From: Sessilibacter corallicola
Lineage (GTDB): Bacteria; Pseudomonadota; Gammaproteobacteria; Pseudomonadales; Cellvibrionaceae
Direction of reading: 5' to 3'
Length of the DNA: 64,000 bases
NCBI RefSeq assembly: GCF_021290925.1
Contig: NZ_JAJSLX010000002.1
Coordinates: forward strand, 585,001 to 649,000
Shown here: positions 15,805 to 24,501 of the stretch, one piece after another
Position numbering within the stretch: position 1 is the first letter of the stretch
Layout of the letters: each line of letters begins with the position of its first letter
Position numbers and translations under genes: made by a program
The notes under the pieces: model-generated
Seen by the model: the letters and a program-made list of their open reading frames with translations, nothing else
The model's database searches: none
Told to the model about the DNA's origin: nothing

Positions 15805-17862
15805 TTATTCCAAGAAGCGTGCGATTCTAAAACCTATGGTGCGTTTAGGATCATTGCCGTAGTCGCGATAAGACAGGCGCAAATCGGTGATACCGCCGCT
15901 GGACCAACTCGCTCCGCGAATCACGTGATAGTCGCCTTCGCTCGGGCCGAGTGGATCAACTTCGGATTTTGCTCTGACGCCGGTGGTAATGAGATAGTAA
16001 TCGTGAACCCACTCAGCTGCGTTGCCGCCGAGGTCGTAAAGTCCTAAATGGTTGGCTGGGAATTGTCCTACCGGGGCGGTAACAATGTAGCCGTCGTCGT
16101 AACTGGCTTGGATAACTCCCAAAATAGAGGCCGCAGATCGATCGCCAATATTGGCCACTTTTGCCGGTGGCGGTAGGGCATTACCCCAAGGATAGCGCAG
16201 CATATTTCCGTCTTTGAAGCGCGCAGCCCAAGACCATTCGGCCTCGGTAGGTAAGCGGTAACCGTTCGATTGGGGATTAAAGCTCACCAGTTTTCCTTCT
16301 TCGAATTCATAAAAGGGCGGTAGGTTTTCTTGCTCAGAGAGCCAATTACAAAACAGTGCGGCGTCCGTCCAGCTCACATTAACCACAGGGCGAGTGCCGT
16401 TGTCCAAACTGTTGCCAGAGACATGGCTGGAAGAATGAGATGACTTGTAGCGTTTAAATTGTTCGTTCGTGGTTTCGTGAGTTGCGAGGTAAAACGGTCG
16501 CGTTAATTGGACCTTTTTCATGGCTTCGTTAGAACGACGACCTTGCTCGCGACGAGACGCACCCATTGTGAATGTATCTTGTGGCCGGAACAGTTTTAAT
16601 GTTTGCCCAGTGACGTTTTGATATTCCAATTTCACGCTTTCCCATTTTGCTTCTTCCAGGGTTTTTAAGCGTGGATTTAAATTTTGAGCCAAACCTGGGC
16701 GCGGAATAACGCTGGTGGTGAAATCAACGTAACCTTCTTTTTTGATAACGATGCGATGCTGCTTCGCCGGCAATTGCAACGACTGGTTTGCCCGTCCGCT
16801 TAAGCGACCGTCAACGTACAACAGAGCATCTTCAGGCTGCGATTTTATTTTCACTTCTCCCAATAACACGGGGAGAGAAACGTTCAGGTCAATTTCATCG
16901 CCCGATTTAATCGACACCGAACGAGAAACGGATTTATAGCCGTCTTTAAATAAACGCACGGATAATTTTTCTGCCGGATTTACGGGCGCGGAAATAGGAG
17001 TTTGGCCAACGTATTGACCATCAATGGTAACGCTGGCGCCAGAAGGCGAAGACGTTAATTTTATAAGCCCGTCGATTTTTTCCAAAACCAAGGTGCCTAA
17101 ATTTTGAGGCTTCTGAGCAACGACAGAAAAGGGGTATTGTTTGTGTTTGTATCCGGTCAATCGGAGATCTAATGTTTGATCGCCTTCTAAAATTTCAACG
17201 GTGCTGGGTGTGGTGCCAATAAGTTGTTCATTTAAATAAATTTCAGCACCCGTGGGTAAGCTATCTAATTTTACGTCTGCCCAGGCAGGCTCTAAGGTGA
17301 GTTCTAGGTTTTGTTCTTTCTTTCGACCTTCAACATTGATTTCGCCTGAGGTCGGTTGATAGCGTTGCGTGGTGATGCTGTAGGTGTGATTTCCAGCGGC
17401 GATGTCGGCAATTAAACCATCGGCAACTGTGACTTCATTGCCGTCGATAAAAACCTCTGCTTCTACTTCGGGATTTAATACTAAACGAATGTCGCCAGGC
17501 AACGGCGTTAACTGAATTTCGGTGGTTTGGTTGTCTTCATCGGTCACGGTGAATTCAGAGGTGTAGGTGTAGAACTCATCGTGGGAGGCTTCTAGCGTGT
17601 ATTGACCGGGAAGTAATAGAAAACTCTCGCCAATTTTTAAATGAAAACCACCGGATAAATACACGTCGGACTCTGGCGGGTTTGGGTAGACAATTAACGA
17701 GCGGGCGGTTACTAAATACCAACCAATACCAGCAATCACCAAAAATAAGGCAAGTAAAAAAATGTGTACGGGTTTTATTGGTGATTTATTTTTCTGTACT
17801 GCGGTGACCGTTGGTGTAAATTCGGCCGCTTGGAGGCGTTTGATGGGTTTTTGCTGTTCCAT
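15805..17862 (-). CDS. PEGA-repeat protein with C-terminal formylglycine-generating-enzyme (SUMF1)-like domain
   Basis: 685 aa. A short cytosolic N-terminus, one membrane helix (about 30-52), then four or five PEGA-type repeats in the periplasm (recurring patterns such as GxYxLxASxxGY and SxPSGAxVxIDGQxVGxTP, about 55-405) and an FGE-sulfatase/SUMF1 domain (about 420-685). The latter shows ATHETTNEQF, PVVNVSWTDAALFCNWLS, GYRLPTEAEWSWAAR, YPWGN, GLYDLGGNAAEWVHD and VIRGASW. Many SUMF1-like domains have lost catalysis and act as binding modules; the copper-site cysteines of true FGEs are not obvious here, so I favour a binding role. Its neighbours make it the large periplasmic component of the cluster. 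Confidence 0.85.
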   Translation of the reverse strand: MEQQKPIKRLQAAEFTPTVTAVQKNKSPIKPVHIFLLALFLVIAGIGWYLVTARSLIVYPNPPESDVYLSGGFHLKIGESFLLLPGQYTLEASHDEFYTYTSEFTVTDEDNQTTEIQLTPLPGDIRLVLNPEVEAEVFIDGNEVTVADGLIADIAAGNHTYSITTQRYQPTSGEINVEGRKKEQNLELTLEPAWADVKLDSLPTGAEIYLNEQLIGTTPSTVEILEGDQTLDLRLTGYKHKQYPFSVVAQKPQNLGTLVLEKIDGLIKLTSSPSGASVTIDGQYVGQTPISAPVNPAEKLSVRLFKDGYKSVSRSVSIKSGDEIDLNVSLPVLLGEVKIKSQPEDALLYVDGRLSGRANQSLQLPAKQHRIVIKKEGYVDFTTSVIPRPGLAQNLNPRLKTLEEAKWESVKLEYQNVTGQTLKLFRPQDTFTMGASRREQGRRSNEAMKKVQLTRPFYLATHETTNEQFKRYKSSHSSSHVSGNSLDNGTRPVVNVSWTDAALFCNWLSEQENLPPFYEFEEGKLVSFNPQSNGYRLPTEAEWSWAARFKDGNMLRYPWGNALPPPAKVANIGDRSAASILGVIQASYDDGYIVTAPVGQFPANHLGLYDLGGNAAEWVHDYYLITTGVRAKSEVDPLGPSEGDYHVIRGASWSSGGITDLRLSYRDYGNDPKRTIGFRIARFLE

Positions 17863-17983
17863 AAATTCATTCGTGGGGAATTAATTTTATTTATTGGCGA
17901 ATATTACTCGAATTTTTCGCGCTCAAATCTCACATTTATATTGCCTAGTCTGGCGCTGCGATTTTTAGGCGATGGTATTTGCG

Positions 17984-19513
17984 CTATAGGCTCGCAATTT
18001 TTTCCTCACATTGAATTCTCACAATGGGCGATTGATTAGACGGTGATACCGTAAAGACTTTTCTCACATCGCGATATCCGGGACGCGAGCCAACAACGGT
18101 GTATTTCCCCGGTTTAAGTGCCATAGAGTGCTGCTCAAAATTACCCAACTGGCCGATGCGGTAGAGTGTTACTTGGGTTTCGTTATCGGATTGAAAACGC
18201 ACGGTAATGGGCGTTTGTGCTACTGCTAGAGCCTGGGTTAATTGGCTAATTTGTCCCGATAATTTCGGTCCGGCATCGGGAATGGCATTGGCGTCCGCGA
18301 GTACAGTTCTCGCCTGTTGAGAGACGTTATTGTCTGAAAGTCGAAGCGGGTCGGACAATAACGCTTGCATCGATTCGTCTAATTTTAAGCGAGCCTGGGC
18401 TTTGATTTTACCAATTTTCGCGTCGATTAAATTTGCGTCGAGGGCTAATGCTTTATCGTAGGCTCCGATGGCGTCTTGCCAATTTTCGCCACTGGCGGAT
18501 TGTTGCGCCGATACCAAATGTCGATTAAGGGTGGATTGCGTTTGATTATTTTGGGCTTGCAGCAGTGCCGATTTTGCGTCGGCGGCGTTGGGTTTGAGTT
18601 TTAACGCTGCTTTAAAGGCGGTAATGGCTGAGCTGTAACGATTGCTGTCTAGCGCTGTGTAACCGTCTGACATTTTTTCGGCAAAATCTCTGTCGAGCAA
18701 CACCAGAGATAAACTGTTTAACTCATCTTTAACAAGACTTGATTGGGAATCTAAGGTTTTTGCCTCGTTGAGTTTTTCTAAAGCAAACTCCCATTCGTTT
18801 TGCTGCTGTAATTGTTTTGAGACTTTGATTAAATCGAGAACCTGCTCTAGGTTATTGGCTCGTTCTAATGCCGCTTCGACATCTTTATCGTTGGGTTTTA
18901 TGGCAAGTGCTAAATCGAGATTTTCAACGGATGCAACCGGATCGTGTTGTTCGAGAGCGTCCAAACCGGCTTTGCGCTTTTCTTCAAATACTAAATCTTT
19001 TTTAGCAACCAGCGCTTCGAACTGCTGCAAGCTGGTGTTGTAATTGGTTTTGGCTTGTTCGAATTCGCGGTCGCGATAGAAATTATCGCCTTCGGCCGCC
19101 GTTGCCATTGCCTCGGCAAAACCGTCGGCTTCCCAGCGATTCACACTCGCGGCTTCTAAAGCGCGCTGCTGATCTAGAATTTTCGCCAAGATGTCTTGCG
19201 CTTCGCGCCGTTGTTTGGCCAGTTGCGCTTCGCTCCACGGAGATTCCAATGATTTACCGGAAGCAGCGGTTGCGGCGGCGGATTCCGAACTGTTGGTAAC
19301 AACGGCTTCTTCTTTTTGTTGGCTTGGGGGCGACACCAGTGTGGGTAACCAAAACACAACCAATACCAATAAAACGACCAATAACACCAGCGGTATGAGT
19401 GTTTTAGGATCTTGCCACCAGTGTTTCTCTGGTGCGGTCATCACTGGCGATTGCGCCCAGGGAGCCGGTTCTATTTTTTTATCGTTTGGAGTATTTGAAT
19501 TTAGGTCGCTCAT
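17984..19513 (-). CDS. Membrane-anchored TPR protein with PEGA-like C-terminus
   Basis: 509 aa. A cytosolic Pro-rich N-terminus of about 38 residues, one membrane helix (LIPLVLLVVLLVLVVFWL), a linker, then about eight TPR-like helix pairs (about 110-400; for example SAITAFKAALKLKPNAADA and AIGAYDKALALDANLIDA), and a last 75-residue beta domain (KPGKYTVVGSRPGYRDVRKVF) of PEGA type. It starts at ATG 19513 with TTAGGGA upstream. It is upstream of the PEGA/FGE-like gene with a 121-nt gap, and the shared PEGA module suggests both act in the same periplasmic complex. TPRs usually bind partner proteins; the partner is unknown. Confidence 0.8.
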   Translation of the reverse strand: MSDLNSNTPNDKKIEPAPWAQSPVMTAPEKHWWQDPKTLIPLVLLVVLLVLVVFWLPTLVSPPSQQKEEAVVTNSSESAAATAASGKSLESPWSEAQLAKQRREAQDILAKILDQQRALEAASVNRWEADGFAEAMATAAEGDNFYRDREFEQAKTNYNTSLQQFEALVAKKDLVFEEKRKAGLDALEQHDPVASVENLDLALAIKPNDKDVEAALERANNLEQVLDLIKVSKQLQQQNEWEFALEKLNEAKTLDSQSSLVKDELNSLSLVLLDRDFAEKMSDGYTALDSNRYSSAITAFKAALKLKPNAADAKSALLQAQNNQTQSTLNRHLVSAQQSASGENWQDAIGAYDKALALDANLIDAKIGKIKAQARLKLDESMQALLSDPLRLSDNNVSQQARTVLADANAIPDAGPKLSGQISQLTQALAVAQTPITVRFQSDNETQVTLYRIGQLGNFEQHSMALKPGKYTVVGSRPGYRDVRKVFTVSPSNQSPIVRIQCEEKIASL

Positions 19514-19842
19514 TGTGTCCCTAACTTACCGCCTTTCAGTGACATCAACTTAGAGCCTGTTGACACTAATTTGATTGGTTCTACTGTTTAAAAAAGTTTT
19601 CGATATGGCGGAGTGAATATTCTTGGGTTATTTACGCTTAAGTAATTTTTTTGATTAATATTGAGTCAATAAAAAATTATTTAATGACCCAACCCTAGTA
19701 AAATCAACTAAAGCAAAACCCGCTCAAACGAAACGTTGGATACAATCGCAACGTTACAATAATCACTCAGCGCCATATTGTTGTGTTCGATAAAGTAGCG
19801 TTTTTAAACCAACAGAATGACTCAAATTGATGTCAATAAAAT
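19514..19842. other. Intergenic region, probable promoter of the TPR/PEGA/stator block
   Basis: 329 nt, AT-rich, no gene. It separates two lipoprotein genes from the TPR/PEGA/ExbB/VWA run and so probably holds the promoter of that run. A six-bp inverted repeat ACAATA/TATTGT lies near 19757-19783. No confident -35/-10 pair found. Confidence 0.4.
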
Positions 19843-21039
19843 CTAAGGTGCAACGCCACCGGTTTCTATGTCGTAGATGTCTCTTAGAATTCTGCGCCAT
19901 TGGTCGTATTGGTTTTCAACACTACCTTCTAGAGTAATGGTTCTGTCTTCAAGTTCAAAGTAATGAGACTCAACTTCTGAACCCAACGATTCGCCCAATT
20001 CTCGCAGCGCTTCAACGTGCAGTTTACTGTTTGCACGACGATCAAAGCCTTCTTTGATTAAGTAACCACCACCGACAACGGCAACTGAGCCAGCTGCGCG
20101 TGCACTGCTGTTGGAAGAACCCGCTGCCAACACACCGCCAACAACCGATGCGACACCGGCAATGGTTTGACCGAGCGCTTGCGAACGTAATTTTCGCACT
20201 TCAATGGCTTCGGAATAACTTTGGCTGCGCCACTCTTGATAAGGGTTTTCCATTTCTTTAACGAAGGTGCCGTAGTATTCTTGAAGTGTGTCGATAAAGA
20301 GGTAATCGCGTTCGCGAATTGTGCGAATACGTTCCAACATTGGGTCATCGTCGGCAGGCAGTCGATTGATGGTATACAAACCTTGTTGATCTACACTGAC
20401 GTGATTGTTAAACGCTTCGGGAGAAAAATCGCGCGCAAATTTTAATTCTGTTACTAAACGAATTCTGCGCACGTAATCGGCGGATAAGTTGCGTTTGTGG
20501 ACTAATAAATCATTCGCAATTTCATTATAAACACTCGAGAACGGGTCGCGCCGAACGCGGGCGGCGGGATCGTAGCTGTAGCGGCTGGCTTTTTGGCTGT
20601 ACTCTTTGCTAAACCATTTTTCACCCGTGGCATCGAATGCGTTCACTTTAAGGATTAACAATTCGCCATCGGATGAACCGATTTCTCCGGTTACCGTGAC
20701 ATCCACGGCCGCTTGATCGTTAGGCACAACACGCACCGCACCCCAGGCGGCGCTGCGTTGCATGGCTTCCATCAGTTGAACAGGGAAATATTGCGATTCG
20801 GCTTTTCGAATTTCTGGGAAAACCGGAATAACCGATTGCGATTCTAAGTCTAAACCCGGATCAAAAATAACGATGCCCACATCGAGTAACTCGCTTTCGG
20901 GAATACTCGCGTTTTCAACTTCCAACGGTGTTTGTGCCGTCGACTTAACCACCTTATTGGCGCACCCTGTCAGTAATGCAAAAACGACGCTGGCGATTAA
21001 GACGGTTCCTAATTTAAGACAATGAGTTAACGATTTCAT
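19843..21039 (-). CDS. Large hypothetical lipoprotein with glycine-zipper segment
   Basis: 398 aa. Signal peptide and lipobox LLTGC (Cys near 26). The mature part begins with an EsterE/YajG-like beta region (SELLDVGIVIFDPGLD, then VDVTVTGEIGSSDGELL), continues with a helical section (FIDTLQEYYGTFVKEMENPYQEW), then a short membrane-like Gly/Ala stretch (IAGVASVVGGVLAAGSSNSS, then GSVAVVGGGYLIKEG) of glycine-zipper type, and an acidic end that may read as a second fold (ELEDRTITLEGSVENQYDQW). Glycine zippers occur in outer-membrane or pore-associated lipoproteins. It lies between the Ser-rich lipoprotein and the TPR gene, so it is likely part of the envelope machinery. Function unknown. Confidence 0.75.
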   Translation of the reverse strand: MKSLTHCLKLGTVLIASVVFALLTGCANKVVKSTAQTPLEVENASIPESELLDVGIVIFDPGLDLESQSVIPVFPEIRKAESQYFPVQLMEAMQRSAAWGAVRVVPNDQAAVDVTVTGEIGSSDGELLILKVNAFDATGEKWFSKEYSQKASRYSYDPAARVRRDPFSSVYNEIANDLLVHKRNLSADYVRRIRLVTELKFARDFSPEAFNNHVSVDQQGLYTINRLPADDDPMLERIRTIRERDYLFIDTLQEYYGTFVKEMENPYQEWRSQSYSEAIEVRKLRSQALGQTIAGVASVVGGVLAAGSSNSSARAAGSVAVVGGGYLIKEGFDRRANSKLHVEALRELGESLGSEVESHYFELEDRTITLEGSVENQYDQWRRILRDIYDIETGGVAP

Positions 21040-21137
21040 TGGTCAATCCGATTCATCAAAAGTGATTGTTTGCCTAGGGCCTGTTATGGCTTGCCTTATT
21101 TAATGATTAATTTGTCCAAAACAGAAAACTAAGTGAT

Positions 21138-22181
21138 TTATTTTTTCTGATTTTTGTATTTTCGGTACTCTTCCCAAAGAGCTTCGCGCAATTGTGGGTC
21201 GGTTTCTTTTTCCGCGGCTTCACGAATTTGTCGGGCAACCACGTCGTCGTCATCACCGCTCGGGATGTCGGCCGGTGGCGGTGCTGAAACTCGTGTATTT
21301 TCAAAATCCCCTTGGCGGTTGTCTCCGGGGCCTTCTGGACGATAACCGCCGCCGGAAGAACTGGTTTCATAGGCGCTGCCAGGGCCTTCTTGTTCTGCTT
21401 GTGAACTGCCGCCTGGGCCGCCTGCTTCTTCAAACAGTGGGCCTTCGTAATCTTCTAAGTCGTCTTCACTACCGGCTTGGTTTCGGCGGTTGGCGATGTA
21501 CTCTCGCTCTTTGAGAATAAAACCGTCGTAGTCGCTGACGCTGCCCTGAAAGATGGCTTCTTTAGCGGCGACTTCTTCTGCAGCGCTGCGGCCTGAGCCA
21601 CCAGTACCGACGGTGCCACCGGGTGCATTTTCTTCGCCGGAACTGTTGCCGCCGCCCGAGGTTTCTTCGGAGAAGTCGATCTCGTCACTTTCCGGACCAT
21701 TGCCAGCGGAGGGCGCTTGGTCTTCGGGGAAGTTATCGTTTTCACCTGGAAAACCGGATTCGCCTGAATTGGAGGTTTCACTGGCTGATCCTGCGGTGGG
21801 AGCCGTACCTTCTGAAAACACGTCGGTTCCCGGTAATTCAACGCCGTTGGTCGATACCGAGACACTGGGTTGGCCGCCGCTTTGGCCTGTTGAACTGCTG
21901 GTTGAGGGGGAACTACTGGATGAAGACGAGCTTGACGATGATCTGCTCGAAGACGGTTGGCCCGGAGCACTGGGTTGTCGAGACTGACTCGACGCGGTTG
22001 AGGGTGATTGACTGGGTGAGCCACTGGACGATGGTTGACTCGCAGGTGAAGCACTGCCAGAGGAAGAGCTGCTCGGCGGATTAGGCGTCGATGACTGTTG
22101 CTGACTTTGGGCACCACAACCGGCCAGAATAACGGCAGTGATGACTGAAAGACTCATTATTCTAACGCGTTTTGAGCTCAT
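21138..22181 (-). CDS. Ser/Pro/Gly-rich low-complexity lipoprotein
   Basis: 347 aa. Signal peptide and lipobox LAGCG (Cys 22). Residues about 24-125 are nearly all Ser, Pro, Gln, Ala and Gly, with Ser runs up to about nine; residues about 125-305 are acidic Gly/Ser/Glu/Pro-rich; the last 35 residues form a charged helix (REAAEKETDPQLREALWEEY). Such designs span distance (wall or outer-membrane tethers) and end in a docking helix. Start ATG 22181 is backed by AGGGGAAA. Long open frames on the opposite strand here are by-products of composition. Family not recognised; assigned to the cluster by position. Confidence 0.7.
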   Translation of the reverse strand: MSSKRVRIMSLSVITAVILAGCGAQSQQQSSTPNPPSSSSSGSASPASQPSSSGSPSQSPSTASSQSRQPSAPGQPSSSRSSSSSSSSSSSPSTSSSTGQSGGQPSVSVSTNGVELPGTDVFSEGTAPTAGSASETSNSGESGFPGENDNFPEDQAPSAGNGPESDEIDFSEETSGGGNSSGEENAPGGTVGTGGSGRSAAEEVAAKEAIFQGSVSDYDGFILKEREYIANRRNQAGSEDDLEDYEGPLFEEAGGPGGSSQAEQEGPGSAYETSSSGGGYRPEGPGDNRQGDFENTRVSAPPPADIPSGDDDDVVARQIREAAEKETDPQLREALWEEYRKYKNQKK

Positions 22182-22639
22182 TAATTTCCCCTAAACCAAA
22201 AAAGGTAATTGCGCAGCATAGAAGCAGCGTCTTCGATGCCAGATTAGGTGCGGATATTCAATGCTCTTTGAATTGATATCTATAAACTAATCTATGGTTG
22301 GCATCAATAGTTGTTTGTGTTGAAACCGGTGTACCTCACGAATTGTTGTTTAACCGCTGAAAACAACAACGCTTACGCTTAAGCATAGGTGATGAACATT
22401 TACCAAAGCTTAATATAGGAACCTTTGGTTTTAACGATTTCATCCATTATAAATTTGTTAATTTTTCGTTTTGACTCAAACGAGGATAGATAGTTTGTCG
22501 ATCTCTACCAAATACGTCAGGAAAGTGGTGCTCAGTTTGACTCAATGACTGAAACTCTTGAATTTCCTTTTGCGGAATAACTGACGGCTTATAGAAAAAG
22601 ACCCTGTTCAGTGAAATTTCCGCAAAAGGTGAATGGCGG
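22182..22639. other. Intergenic region with a 12-bp inverted repeat
   Basis: 458 nt without a gene. A perfect 12-bp inverted repeat, CCTTTTGCGGAA (22566-22577) / TTCCGCAAAAGG (22618-22629), with an inner CTGA/TCAG pair, lies just after the stop of the minus-strand TPR gene at 22640. It is a long hairpin at the 3' end of that transcript, terminator-like but without a T-run. Confidence 0.5.
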
Positions 22640-23956
22640 CTAGCTTTTTTTCGGGAATACGTAGCGGTGTACTAACCCTTCGGTTTTGACTGCCTTGCCG
22701 TCCTCATAGCGCGGTCTGAATTTCGCCGATTTCAAGGCGCGACGAATATTCACACGCAACCCCACGCTGTCGCTCGGTTCAGATTCGATAATATCGATAT
22801 TTCGGGTTTGACCGCGCTCGTTAACATCGAATTTCACTAACACGTAATCGTGAGGTTCGTTGTTGTCGAACACCTCGGTTTCAAATACCGGCAGATCAGG
22901 CAGTGCCACTGGCTTGCTGAACAGGTCGCGTGCAGTCTGGGCAAGGGGTTCGTGGCTGTCATTTTTTAGCACTAACGAAAGCGCAGATTCGTATTCTTTT
23001 TGCGCGGAATTTGGCAGATTAAACATCGTGTACCAATCGCCCAATTGCACCTGAGCCACCATGACTTCTACCGGATCTGTGCCTTCGTTTTTCTCGAAGA
23101 TATCCAAAATTTTCAACATCGCAGTTTTGCCGCTGTAATACGAATTGCGGGCAAATTGCTCCAGCCTGGCTCTGCGTTCTGCTTCTGCTGCGTTGCTTGG
23201 ACCGGTTGATATTGTGGCTTTTTGCTGGATTTGGTCGAGTGTTAGAGTCGCGAAGTAATAATTAGAAATGGCTATGCCACGCAATGGATTGATTAAGCGC
23301 GTGTCGTTTTCGCCAAAGTTGGTGCTGATCAAGGATACCGAAGACTGCAACAGCGAGTAGGCATTCAATAAATGCGAGGCAACAGGGCCTCGATTAAGCG
23401 AGTAGGCGTTGAGATGCCAGGAGCTTAACTTTTCCAAAATTGGCAGCATTCTCGGATCGTCTTGACCGAAGTTGCGCTGGTGTAACCAAAATAGGTGCTC
23501 GTGGCGTTTGCTGGCTTCGCCCCAATCACCGACGGCAATGTGGCTTTGTATTGCCTGCTCGATCATGGGAGCTTGGCTTAAATCGTACAGCCCGCCGTTA
23601 ATTCTCTGTACATGTATGGCGCGGTTAAATACGGTCAATGCTTCTTCGTGTAGGCCGTCGTTTTGGTACTGAGTGGCAAGAGATTGTAAATGCTCACTTA
23701 AACCCGCGCCGAATGGTCCTTGCTCTGATTCAATGCGCTGAATTTGTTTTTCAACGGAAGCAGAATCAATGACTGTTTCTGATTCGGTAAAGCTTGTCGA
23801 GTCAGTAAGATCGTTCGGTGCAACCTCGGCAGCAGATGACAGTGAATAACCGGCAATCATCAGGAGGCAAAAAACAAAATTGACGCTTTTGTATAAATTG
23901 TTGCTTGTATAAGTGTTGCTTGTATTAATATTGATAGTAGGCAGTGAACGAATCAT
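22640..23956 (-). CDS. Secreted TPR-like protein with TonB C-terminal domain
   Basis: 438 aa. An unusually long polar N-terminus (about 28 residues) precedes a signal-peptide core (VNFVFCLLMIAGYSLSSAAE), so the protein is exported. Residues about 85-330 contain helical TPR-like repeats (for example HEEALTVFNRAIHVQRINGG). The last about 75 residues (YVLVKFDVNERGQTRNIDII, then RRALKSAKFRPRYEDGKAVK) are a TonB C-terminal domain. Unlike TonB it lacks a retained N-terminal helix, so it cannot contact an ExbB/ExbD motor through the membrane by itself. Separated from the rest by 458 nt, it may be its own unit. TonB-CTDs bind TonB boxes of outer-membrane receptors or peptidoglycan; here the link to the cluster's stator is inference. 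Confidence 0.78.
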   Translation of the reverse strand: MIRSLPTININTSNTYTSNNLYKSVNFVFCLLMIAGYSLSSAAEVAPNDLTDSTSFTESETVIDSASVEKQIQRIESEQGPFGAGLSEHLQSLATQYQNDGLHEEALTVFNRAIHVQRINGGLYDLSQAPMIEQAIQSHIAVGDWGEASKRHEHLFWLHQRNFGQDDPRMLPILEKLSSWHLNAYSLNRGPVASHLLNAYSLLQSSVSLISTNFGENDTRLINPLRGIAISNYYFATLTLDQIQQKATISTGPSNAAEAERRARLEQFARNSYYSGKTAMLKILDIFEKNEGTDPVEVMVAQVQLGDWYTMFNLPNSAQKEYESALSLVLKNDSHEPLAQTARDLFSKPVALPDLPVFETEVFDNNEPHDYVLVKFDVNERGQTRNIDIIESEPSDSVGLRVNIRRALKSAKFRPRYEDGKAVKTEGLVHRYVFPKKS

Positions 23957-24451
23957 AGGTCAAAGAGCCCATACTCTGAGTTGAAGTCTTCTTTTACGTT
24001 CAAACGGGGCGCATGAGTTACAAAAAAATAATATTCGAAAAACTGAATGTGTCTTGACGTGTTTTTGAAATGCTAACTTTTGCACCAACAGTAAAACCTT
24101 AAAAGATGAACGCTTCTTATTTCGTTGTCTATTGATAAAGGGTGTTTTTCATTCCAAACTGCTGTGTAATTTCTAACATATTGTTGGAAATGCGAAAACC
24201 GTCACTTTTAAATACAAACCGATTAAATCATCAAATTTGTTTAAATTGATCCGTACCTGTTACGGAAAGTGTCAACCATTAATTATGCGCGGCTGATATT
24301 GCGCTTGTATGCATTAGTTGGCGAGTAAATTGAATGCAAGTCGCAATTTTTTATTGGCGCGATAGGCGTGTATCAGTTTTTCGTGCACGTTAAATCAACG
24401 ATTGCTTATTTATTCTGAGTTCGTGTTTTTGTTTTGTTGTTGTAGCAGAGC

Positions 24452-24501
24452 CTCAAAATTTACGCCTGAATCAGAAAAATCTGATTGGCTTGAGTCTTTT
24501 T
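24452..24501 (+). terminator. Orphan intrinsic terminator on the plus strand
   Basis: Three stacked pairings: CTCAA (24452-24456) with TTGAG (24490-24494), GCC (24464-24466) with GGC (24487-24489), and AATCAGA (24469-24475) with TCTGATT (24480-24486) around AAAA. The run TCTTTTT follows. The nearest upstream plus-strand gene is at 6 kb, so it would end an unannotated short transcript starting in 23957-24450. Confidence 0.45.

Noticed and set aside
21455-22117. Long frames in other phases over the Ser-rich lipoprotein gene
   Set aside because: Arise from the biased composition (TCx/CCx codons) of the real gene; they show no signal peptide or domain and have poor starts.
9763-23956. Reading the stator cluster as a Zorya defence system
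   Set aside because: Zorya needs ZorA (with a long coiled-coil tail), ZorB with a peptidoglycan-binding OmpA-like domain and cytosolic nuclease/helicase parts; none is present. The channel is short and the partner heads are VWA.
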